A DNA stretch of 30,975 nt. Origin: Acanthaster planci. Its lineage: Eukaryota > Echinodermata > Asteroidea > Valvatida > Acanthasteridae. Location: assembly GCF_001949145.1 (NCBI RefSeq), contig NW_019091381.1, positions 665,032-696,006 of the forward strand, in the 5' to 3' direction. Under the pieces are notes generated by a model. The model worked only from the letters and a program-made list of their open reading frames with translations. It did no database searches and was not told the DNA's origin. Made by a program: the position numbers and the translations under genes. Below, in pieces: positions 10,178 to 19,433 of this stretch; position 1 is the stretch's first letter, and the number at the start of each line of letters is the position of its first letter.

Positions 10178-10629
10178 CGTGACTGGATTGCGCTAAATGT
10201 AAACAATACCATCGCGTGTGGACCGCCTTGGCCACGGTGATTGCATATTCCTACGGGCAACTTCAACCACGTGTGAGCGCACGTGCGAACTCTGCATAGT
10301 TGACTAGTTTATTTTGAATAAGTAGATTACCTTCACAACACTATGCAGTCGTTACCATCACAACACATCGCGATCCAGCACGATTGTGCCATCACAGGGA
10401 AAAGTTCTATCCAGTTCGTAAGTGTGACGTCACTTCAGTTTAAACCACGCCCATTGCGCATGCACTGCACATAGAGTTACATGCATTGATCGCTGTTTAC
10501 TTGGAACCATGGAACCGGAAGTTAACGAGCAACTTCAGCGATTGTCCAATGGGAGCCTGCATATCGTGGCGCGTCCGCTATTGTGACGAAGTCACGAACC
10601 GGATACGGTAGAATGTTCGTCCTGTCAAG
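10178..10629 (+). promoter_or_regulatory. Promoter-like block with CRE, NRF1, ETS and CCAAT motifs
   Basis: Several core motifs of CpG-type metazoan promoters cluster within 450 bp. They are CACGTG E-boxes near 10178 and 10268, a perfect CRE TGACGTCA at 10425-10432, a CACGCCC GC-type box near 10446, NRF1-like TTGCGCATGCAC at 10454-10465, ETS ACCGGAAG at 10514-10521, and CCAAT at 10546-10550. A palindrome GTGACGAAGTCAC lies at 10583-10595. The block ends in a good splice donor, CAAG/GTAAAC (GT at 10630), so 10.5-10.63 kb may be a first, possibly untranslated, exon on the + strand. Motif calls are by eye. Confidence 0.4.
10509..10586 (+). CDS. 25-codon frame with strong Kozak context (possible uORF)
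   Basis: ATG at 10509 sits in GGAACCATGG, a near-ideal initiation context. The frame encodes MEPEVNEQLQRLSNG, then SLHIVARPLL, and stops at 10584-10586. It lies inside the promoter-like block, before the donor at 10630. If this is transcribed as a 5' UTR exon, the frame would be an upstream ORF. It overlaps the ETS motif, so the ATG may simply be part of a binding site. Confidence 0.2.
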   Translation: MEPEVNEQLQRLSNGSLHIVARPLL

Positions 10630-13341
10630 GTAAACAAAAAATATCAGTAATTAAGGCTATAAAGACACCAGTAAAATATATATCGATTTAGCTGTGGATG
10701 GGGGGGGCTTACACTAAAAAATAAATAACGATTAAAATGAAAAAAAAATGAAAAACATAAAAATATGGCGTCCTGCAAGGGTTATCAGCAACAACGTAAT
10801 ACACAGCCTATATGTGTCCACCTGTCCGCAACAATCGGACTTAAAAAATGTTGACAGGCCTTACCCTCTACCCCCACGATTTCAGAAAATTTTAACATCC
10901 AGTGCTTATAATCCGTCCTGGTTTTGAATTTGTGGTATGCTGTTTACCGTCCTGCCTTCGCATTTCGAATCCATTCACGCTCTCGATTTTGCTCTTGAAT
11001 GTTCACACCGCTTTTCTGTACACACACAACGCCTCCTGGATGAACACTGAGAAAACCAGAGCCATCTTAAGTCAAAATGCAAGGACTAAACATAATGACT
11101 GGGATAGGCAATAAGTCGCCTGGATAAACCCCTGTCTGAACTCTTTTCCTTGAAGTCTCTGATCTGCCCCCTTGGGCAATTAAGAAATCAGCTCATTGAC
11201 CAGCATCTCGGACAAATAAAACAACCAAATAGCCCGAAGCTAGTTATATCTTTTATCTTAATCACCCTTCACTTTAACATCATACGAAACCAATCATTCA
11301 AACCCTACTAAGCCAGTAAGAAAACATCATCGATAATACCGAAAGAAAGGTAGGAAAATGTTTGTTGAACTGCACTAACACAAATAGCGGGGGGAAAATC
11401 GCGCGGTGAATTCTAAGCAGTCCAATTTATTCCTCGGTCTATGATCTGCCAAAATATGAAATCGCAAACACCAATGAACTCCGAGCTGCATCTTATTGTA
11501 CCGTAATATTGCATGCTGTACACAGCAAGCCATCATCCGTAAACATGGTGGTTTGCCGTCAATAGTGAGCCGAGTAATACCCCGTAATACCCCGTCAGAG
11601 CATTTCTGGCTCCCCGCTCCCAGGTGACGTGCCTGGGATTATAGGTGTTTCTAGCGTGAGTAAACCCATAGCCTGTACACGGTATAGGCCCATGTGAAGT
11701 CATGTGAAGTTGTTCATCTTCAATGTTCATCTTCACTGCAAAACGGCCAAAATCAGAATATACGTTCGAAGCAAAAACATCCTGTGCAGTAAAATGCTTC
11801 ATTTCCTCGTTTTAACTTAAAACGTTCATCAACGTTGAGAATTATTTTTAACGCGTTTTTGTTCTGAGGTTTCGTCATTACAAATATCTTTTACAATGTC
11901 TCTATGACAACGACTGTTAAGAAGAACATATTGGCATTTGAGGTCGAAATTAATCAGAACCTTGGATTGTAATGTAGGATGCCATTCTAAAAAAGTTGAA
12001 TGGAGGAGCGTGTCTTTTAAGGTCGTTACTAGGCAACCATCACAATACATAAAGTCTACTATTTTAACTACATGTATTTGCAGAATGACGTGCCTGTCAA
12101 CTTCCGCTTGGAATTACAAGCCAAGTAGTGCGCCGCCAGCGTTTACTTCTGGCATATTCTCTCACTTAGCAGCCTTCAAAATAAAACATCCTTTAGAGAG
12201 AAAAAAAACATCGACTCGCGCGCGTCGAGTGCTGTTTCTGACAGCAACTAAACTGTGTGCCGTAGAGTGTGGGCAGCACGACCAGCTGCCCAGTCTATGC
12301 ATACTTCTCATTGTCCATGTTACAGCTAATCAATTTACCATTGGACGTGACTTAAGAACTTCAAAAGAGAGACAAAATCCACATGACGGACTGGATGTGG
12401 CAAACTGGGATTCACTCGAATTGGATCAACATTAAATAGCCTACTGCAGTCTATTTCCAGTGCCTTCAGCTAGCGTGAGAATCAACTCAGATGGAGTCAT
12501 TTTCTTCCATATGTCATTAAGTCATTTTTGGTTTCATCATCTCTGCAAAATACCTTTTTTTCACCGGCAACATCAAGGAAACACGAATATAATTTGTTTT
12601 CACGTCTTACTGTGATGAGCACACGGTGGTGGACTTACACAACAACCCTGCTCCAATTCCTGGGTAGATTATAGTTTTATCGCTTGGATGTGGCCAAGTC
12701 TAGTGGTCATAGCCTGGAGTCTTGAGGATTAACTTGTCTTGCGACGGGATGAGAGCGACAGACCAAGTCCCCTAAAGCTGTCAGGTCCGCACTTTTCACC
12801 GGTCTCCCACTCGACCTCTTAGACAGCGGCATTTCTTTGACTCGCTAACCGTTCAACGCTGCTGTGTATATTTTTGCCCGCTGTCAACTGCAAGTGACTT
12901 TTTTCTTTCCTTTTTTGGGATATCTTCCCATCGCGTGTGCCTTATAGACGGTGGTTTTCATTCCAATTTCTTCGCGTCTGTGCTGTCCACATGGAGTAGT
13001 GCTATATCTATAGACGATGTAACACTGGGTGACACCATTATGTTCAATTGATTCAATTACCGTTGTGGCGACAAATAGTGCAGAAATGTCATTTCAATGA
13101 TGTCATTCAGTAACCAAGGAACACTGTAATTCCGAGAGTAAGAAGTAACCTATCTCTTGGAGTAATCGTTTGTGTGGATATGAGTGCGTGCAGCGTAGGT
13201 GGTTCGTAGCTTCAAGTGGAATACGCGATTCACCGGACAAATATACGTGGATTGGAGATCAAACTCGCCGGTGTAGTACGGCGTAGCAGGTGCCTAAACG
13301 CACGGTGAAATTACTGCTTTTAAGACAGTGTATGGTGTCTT
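10630..13341. other. Intergenic or 5' intron/UTR sequence
   Basis: About 2.7 kb without a recognised gene. The longest frame (11938-12435, +, 165 codons) shows no domain and has the uneven composition of a chance frame. A 10-bp tandem unit TAATACCCCG occurs twice at 11575-11594. The last several hundred bases before 13342 may be the 5' UTR or promoter of the exon there, but no clear TATA/Inr pair was found. Confidence 0.4.
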
Positions 13342-13450
13342 ATGGAATACTCAGCGAAGCCGGCCCTGACAAATGGATATACCCGTGTGAGACGCCGTTT
13401 AGGAAGGTCACTGAAGGGTGCCAAGCTAAAGTTTGGGCTAATTGCGTTAG
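13342..13450 (+). CDS. Candidate first coding exon of an unknown gene (type II membrane protein-like N-terminus)
   Basis: I do not recognise the gene. ATG at 13342 (context TCTTATGG) opens a frame of 36 codons plus one base, ending at an excellent donor TTAG/GTAAGT (GT at 13451). It reads MEYSAKPALTNGYT, then a strongly basic RVRRRLGRSLKGAKLK, then hydrophobic FGLIAL. A short cytoplasmic tail with many arginines and lysines next to a hydrophobic run is what the N-terminus of a type II membrane protein, such as a Golgi glycosyltransferase or sulfotransferase, looks like. The rest of any membrane segment would be in the next exon. Base composition is less AT-rich than the flanks. A competing ATG at 13332 in another frame runs 39 codons to a stop inside the donor and looks less protein-like. 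Downstream exons are uncertain. Confidence 0.42.
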
Positions 13451-16400
13451 GTAAGTCAAAATGACATCACGTGTAATATTGGATCCTAAGCAACAAGAAA
13501 ACTGTATTAATTTTTACACTTATTTACTGTTGCCAGATATAAGGCGAACAATGATGAAAAATAATAAGTAAAGTCATGAAATGAATTTTGCACACGATTT
13601 TTTTCGATGTTAATAGGAAACACATTTATGATTAATAGGAAACACATTTATGATGCCCAAGAGCCAAACGTGTGCAATTCAATAGAAACATCAACGCAGA
13701 AAATAAATGATGAAAAAATACTGTAATATTTCGGTAATTTCTAAAATGCATTTACCTCGACACAAAATGCAAGTGCGTATTTTACCCTCTGCGATAGAAA
13801 TATGCGCCATTACTCAAAGGGATGCCAAAGCCATTGAAATGCATATACCTTTTATTTTGGTCAGGTAGATGTGTTTTATTGACAATAAATCTAGAAATCT
13901 ATATAACACTGTCTCCATTATGTACAGCTGTGCCTCGGTTCTCACAGTTGTAGTTATGCTTCGAGATACGACATGCGATTTCAACGTAATGATAACATCA
14001 GATATATAAAAAAGAATTAATACATATTGGGTTGGGTTCAAGGTTGAAACTGTGCCCAAGGCTGTAGATTATATCTTTATAGTGTATCAGAATTTCTCTG
14101 CCTTCTAGCCACTTAATTTACTAAATCCAATATAAGAGCGGGTCCTAATGAAAAGCGAACCTGTGTCTGCATTGGGAGGCTACCGTATTGTTTCCCAACC
14201 AATGCGACACGATTGTTTTGTTTAATGCTGTTCGCTTCCGGCCCTATGCCTTTCCTTTATTAATTTCTCGTTACAAATATCGGTCGTGTCTAACAGTGGT
14301 TTGTTCCACATATATTAATTTAATATCGTATCCGATAGTACGACAGGTTTGGCCTTCAGTATAATACCACATCTCGTACGTCATTACTTAGTTCTCTTTT
14401 CTCGGGAGAGGACCTAATACTATTTGTGGAATCATTTTAATTTGGACTGTTGGCTAACCGATTCTTCGGTAGGCCACTCAACTCCCTGTTAGATTAATTA
14501 CAAATGATTCATTTCATTCCTTTAAGCAATGGCGATAATGGATAGACGACCTTAATTATGATGCACCGTGCGTCTCTTTACAGAATTTTTTTAAAGATCC
14601 TTCTCGTTGTTTGTCGTTTTCGTTTTGTTAGTTCTTTTAAAATCACTGTATATTAAATTCTTTGTGTTGGAACCTCACTGGACTTCATAATGAATTCGTA
14701 TTATTTGCATCATAACGATAATTATTAAAATTTCATGTCAAGATTGGCGTAAAAGTTGCATGCAGTGGTTTATATTCAGCAAGCACTTGCCCAGATTTGC
14801 CACATTTTTTTCCTCACAAATTGGGCCTTCTCCTGCAGGCACTCGCTTCCTTCCACAGTCTCCGTAGATTTTAAAGATGGCCTCTCCCAACATTCAAACA
14901 ATACCGTGTATTGCGGTCTAGCACCCAACCCCGTATTTCCAAACAAGCCTGCACAATCGAAGCACCGGTGTGACAGATGTACGACAGACACCACGAGTAC
15001 CATACTGAAGCGTATTAACGCAAACAGTTCTCTAATCAGCATGTGGAAAGCCTGCAGCAATGTGTTATTAATATTTCCGATACTTCAGATAGAAGACTTA
15101 TACAGCTGTCACAGCCGCTTATGGGTATGTTTTAATAAGTCCTGCCTGTATACTTACCGAAGGACATTTTGGGTGTCGAAGAGGTCAACAAGACACCGTA
15201 TGCGTTCATTTCAAGGACTGTCGGGTGGAGATTCCCATACACGTAGGTCTTACACCAAATTGATTAGAGTCGGGTAAAAATAGACAGGCATGAAGACAAA
15301 ATAACAGATCGGTGAACAGCAAACAAATCAATGAAATTTACAGCAACCACCATTTTATGCAAAACAAGAAAACACCTTAATGTCAACACTTCATATTATG
15401 TCAGTTATCCAATCACCTAGTCCAAAGAGCAGATATACCAATTCCATCCTAGAACCTGTATCGAAGAACCACCCTCAGGATGGCCCGTAAATGGATATCT
15501 TTAACGTCAAGTAGGTCACCCCAACCCAACCACCACCTTACTCAACACTGGACCAACCATCACCACCCTTCCAACTCACCCATACCTAAGCAAAGCAACA
15601 TGGGTAGAACCGAAGAAATGGGGGGATCGGTTTGGCGAGTAACAGTGAAGAGGGAGGCTTTACCACAAACAGATTGGAATTTTTGTCCAGTACACCGTAA
15701 CTTCCACCATTTACTTCGGTTGTCCGTTTTCGAAAAACCGTGTCTTCATAAGCATGCCAAAAGTTAATGACTAACAACTTTTCCGTTTCTTTAAAAAGCA
15801 AAGACAAATCTTTCAACAAAAACAATGCAGAATATGCTTGTGATTTCCAAAGAATTCTATTTTGTGGATCGAATACATTCACAAAACAGTCAGAAATAAG
15901 TTGTTGCTGGCATATACAATAACGCGCATGAAACATTTTCCTTAAGCAAAAATCAGACTTTCGACTTTAACAGAAGCATAAATTTCATAATCGGAAACAT
16001 GACTCAGGTACTTTGAAATCTACTTCCGCATTTCACTTTGAAAGATGTTTCCACATTACATGTATATATTTACGTTATATAAAAAAGCACGAACGAGGCA
16101 GATTTCCGGCATCTATGCAACATGTTGACGCATGTATGTGCGTGACCTGCTTGAAACACTGTCGGTAGCCTGCTTTCGTTTACTGTGCAAATTTTAATTT
16201 GGAGCTTCAAAATGCATCTCACCATTTACGTTTTCCACAGTCAACCATGCGCAAATGTAGTAAGGGGTTTGGGATTTTGAGTTCGGGATTCGGCAGAAGA
16301 AACTTGTGAATGGGCTTCGTAGACGTGAGGACCTGATTGGGTAAGGAGGTTACCATGTCGTTGTTACAATGTACGTGTGGCTCGGTTGGGGCTTGTTCCA

Positions 16401-17151
16401 GCGACGAGTATTTGGTAGCGTATCCAGCAAGGGAAGGCAGGGGAGCCCGGGGGGCTTTCTTTTCCCCTTTCCTGAGACATTTTGCCATTTTTAAGGAATT
16501 GAGAGTGGTACTACGGCCTATCCGGTCAGGGTTTAGGAAGATTGTTTTAAGGGGGAAAAAATCAGACAGTCATCAGTTCTTCAGATAATTTCCAGTTTGC
16601 CTCCTTGAATCCAAGATCCAGGTATGCCACTGTGAATGTCAAATACATACTCTAACACAAGACTTTCGTTGCATAAACCTAGTATGTGAATTCCAAATAT
16701 CAAACTAAGCACACACGTTCGTCGCACTAACCTGTCTAGGCCTAAATGTCAAATAATTTTTATCCAGCTGAACCGATACATTTGCTGTACAACCATGATT
16801 TGAATGTCAAATATCCAACATCCGACTAAATCCATCGAAATCGCTTTACAAACTCATGTAAATGTCGAATTTTGATCAAACTACACCAAACTATACAAAT
16901 ATCGTTGAATATCAAATATCAAACTAACTTAACGCTGTTATTGCTATAAATGCTCTGACGTGTTGCGACATTGCCGGGATGATGTGCATGTAGGAAACCT
17001 AATGACATTTATCTTATTTCGTCGAAATAAATCGTTTTTGTGCCGAGTGAAGTAGACTATGCAGGGTACATTTAATTAGATTGTGTGGCATTTTGGAGGT
17101 AGCATCGAGTTACATAATCCATCAGGTGTGTTGCAACTCTTTTATAATGAC
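13451..17151. other. Putative long intron or intergenic DNA
   Basis: No supported exon. The longest frame in the window (14756-15277, +, 173 codons) lies here. An acceptor-like ttctcctgcag ends at 14839 within it, but neither the residues nor a donor identify it as a real exon, and an antisense frame of 94 codons overlaps it. An A/C-rich patch at 15515-15580 is low complexity. Confidence 0.4.
13610..13653. repeat. 22-bp perfect tandem duplication
   Basis: TTAATAGGAAACACATTTAT plus GA occurs twice in direct contact (13610-13631 and 13632-13653) with no differences, suggesting a recent duplication. Confidence 0.9.
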
Positions 17152-17181
17152 CACTGTCACACGGCGTGCCGTGTAACAGTG
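17152..17181. repeat. 30-bp hairpin
   Basis: CACTGT, one mismatch, ACACGGC (to 17165), a 2-base loop, then GCCGTGT, one mismatch and ACAGTG. The arms pair at 13 of 14 positions. It is a compact stem-loop and may be a folded pair of transposon ends or a binding site. Confidence 0.75.
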
Positions 17182-17340
17182 TAATGCGTGATCTGACTAA
17201 GCATTATGTTTCCCAATGGCAATTGAGAGGCATAATTTGCGCAATATAAATTAATTTTAGCTGCAAACATTTCCCCTGAACCTACTCACTCTCTGTTTCA
17301 TCAAGAGACGTCATCACTTCATATTTAATTGATCAGGTGC

Positions 17341-17567
17341 CAGGGGCGTATCCAGGTTTTGTTGTCAGAGGGGGAGGCAAATTCAAAAGCGAATGCGGCT
17401 TCTGACTCATTCCACATGATAACAGGGAAACAAATATTAAAGGCCTATATTTATTTAATAAAAAACCGAATACTTTCTTTCCTACTCACCTATGAAGTAT
17501 TTTTAGTTTTAAAAAAATCCGTCAGAGGTGCAAGTTACCATGCAAGCCCCCCCCCGATACGCCTACC
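17341..17567. mobile_element. MITE, hAT-like ends (CAGGGGCGTATCC)
   Basis: The left end CAGGGGCGTATCCAGG is followed by a G-rich stretch. The right end is CCCCCCCCCGATACGCC ending TACC, so the two ends share GGCGTATC plus a G-run in inverted orientation. Flanking hexamers AGGTGC (17335-17340) and AGATGC (17568-17573) could be a degraded target duplication. Elements beginning CAGGGGCG(G/T)ATCC with G-rich subtermini are common non-autonomous hAT-type elements in invertebrates. The interior is noncoding. The element boundaries are inferred. Confidence 0.55.
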
Positions 17568-18509
17568 AGATGCGTTCATTTCGACAGAACTTATCCATGA
17601 AATTCTTGACATTTTCAGGGGAGTTATATTTTCCCTGAAGTACTATGTGGAACGAACAGAATTGAATCGACAATTGAATGTACACTTATAAATAAATTAT
17701 TTTAATGACATCGCTCGGGAACGAAATGGAGCTTGTTTTGGGTTGTTTGTTTCCATTCAAATATATGTATACTTCACGCTTACTATATATACGATTTCCA
17801 AAAGGTTTTGTTAAAATCACAAAAATCTGCCTCTGTGTGACATTGTTTCAAATAAATTCAAAAGAATCTGTTAACGTTAGATTCAATCAACAGGAAGTCA
17901 TTTCAAAATAGTGTTCATAGGCGTACGTCTTCACCAAATTATTTCAATTGAAAGTAATGTCCGTTTTTCAAATATTTGCCCGTCTGTAAAATCTGTGACC
18001 GGAGTAGTAAACGTGAGAGGTATGTCTATCTAGCTTTAATTTCGACAAAATCATGTTATCACTGGTGTAATTATGAGTTAGAAAAGGCACCGATTTTAGA
18101 CCCTCAAAATATAATTTCACTCTTAAATTGAGCATATACAAGTGCCGTAATTGATCGCTAGTCTCTATTTAGCTTCTTTAAAAAAGAAGTCCATTCAGTT
18201 TCTTTTCTAAGTTTAACGGGAAAAGCTTCCACTAAGCAAGTGCTACATCGCATAACAGACCGATTATGCATAGTTATTTTGGCCTGTAAACATAAAACCT
18301 AGTCATTGATTCTTACTCTTTATAATTAGGAAGACAACCTTCGTTGAGTACATACATTTTGCTCAACTTTATTCAATAATCACTCCGCACTGCGTCACGC
18401 TAGCCCCTACGAACATCTATAGAGGTGCGGTGAATAACAGTGAGCGTCTATTGTTATTGCACTGCACTTCTTTTGTTAGATGTTCTAAGTGTCGTCTATT
18501 TACTTTTAA
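17568..18509. other. Nothing recognised
   Basis: AT-rich sequence without supported features. Confidence 0.4.
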
Positions 18510-18526
18510 GAGCGCCCTCTGCTGGA
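18510..18526 (+). promoter_or_regulatory. CTCF-like insulator motif
   Basis: GAGCGCCCTCTGCTGGA matches the reverse-strand core of the conserved bilaterian CTCF motif (AGCGCCMYCTRSTGG) at nearly every informative position. It sits 16 bp from the left target-site repeat of the MITE at 18554. Binding is an inference from the motif. Confidence 0.5.
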
Positions 18527-18553
18527 GGATTTTTTTTTAAAACAATTTAACAT

Positions 18554-18718
18554 ATGCAGCAAGGTATGAGACGGAGAGAACCCCCCCCCCAGCTTTGTGT
18601 TGGTCATTGTCTTGAAGGAATCTGGGGAATTCCTTTCAGACATCTTGGGGGGGATGTGTTAAGTAACAATAGTCTGGAATGTTGGGGGTACCCCTCGGTC
18701 TCATTTCTTGCTGGGTAT
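18554..18718. mobile_element. 165-bp MITE with 12-bp flanking direct repeat
   Basis: The perfect direct repeat ACAATTTAACAT flanks the element (18542-18553 and 18719-18730). Between the repeats, the ends form an imperfect inverted repeat of about 35 bp: CAGCAAG..ATGAGAC.GAG then a C-run on the left, and a G-run, CCTCGGTCTCATTTCTTGCTG on the right. The interior is G/C-run rich and noncoding. A duplication of 9-12 bp fits Mutator-like elements better than hAT (8 bp) or mariner (TA), but a few shared bases could extend a shorter one by chance. Confidence 0.8.
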
Positions 18719-18730
18719 ACAATTTAACAT

Positions 18731-19429
18731 GGACTTATTCAGTCGGTACCCTTTGAGTGGAACGTAGTCAAGTCACATAACATGTAGATGTCTTCCATCT
18801 TCTGTCTCAACGTGTCTCTGTGTTTCCTAGCACTATGCATAGGATTATGTGCTCAAAAATTAAATTTGCATTGCAATATGGTCCATTTCTTGCTGTCTCA
18901 GAATTTACTTGAAGACATTATTGAACCAATAATAAAAAAAAAAATTTAATTAAGAAAACAACCAACCCGAACCAGGACCCAGACTTACATTCCTGTCTGT
19001 TATATAAATGAATTTCAGACAGATCTCGGAACACTCCTGTTGATTGTTACCTTGAAAAAACGTTGGCTACAAAAAGAAAACCATGGACAGGTAAGGTCAC
19101 ACAAAGATTGTGGCCAACAGGTAGTGTTGTACAAGGCTGAAAACCCCAGCGAACCGGTACTGCACGGCATTCTACACTGCTTCACAATTTACGCACACGC
19201 GCACTTCACCGTGCGCGGTCAACCATACACCACACACCCATATACCGTACCCAGTACCAACTGCACATCAACAGTTGGGTTAGTGTGAGCATAATAGGAG
19301 CTCCATGGTGTGAGGAAAGTCGCCATTGCTAGTTAACTTCACCCAGAGAGGGATACACGTAGTTCGTTAATTTGGTAGTAAAACACCTGAACTTAGTGCT
19401 GCTTGACAGCTAAGAACCAACACTACAAG
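18731..19429. other. Noncoding; possible promoter-proximal sequence for the exon at 19430
   Basis: No gene or repeat recognised. A CpG-containing patch (19185-19225, with ACACGCGCAC and GTGCGCGG) lies about 200 bp before the ATG/donor at 19430. It is weak support for a promoter. Confidence 0.25.
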
Positions 19430-19433
19430 ATGG
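19430..19433 (+). CDS. Possible start-codon exon ending ATGG/GTAAGT
   Basis: The sequence ACTACAAGATGG is followed at once by a textbook donor GTAAGTG (GT at 19434). This resembles genes whose first intron lies just after the start codon. If real, it contributes only methionine plus one base and has the same phase as the exon at 13342, so it could be an alternative first exon of the same gene. An ATG next to a donor can also arise by chance. Confidence 0.25.

Noticed and set aside
11938-12435. 165-codon open frame on the + strand
   Set aside because: Uneven composition, no domain, and no splice or promoter support.
14756-15277. 173-codon open frame on the + strand
   Set aside because: It is the longest frame, but it has no recognisable domain, its ATG has no promoter context, an antisense frame overlaps it, and no convincing donor follows. 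Chance or a relic is likelier.
15586-15936. 116-codon open frame on the - strand
   Set aside because: No family resemblance, and overlapped by another frame on the + strand.
17329-17691. 120-codon frame
   Set aside because: It runs straight through the MITE at 17341-17567 and its C-run, so it is a by-product of the repeat.
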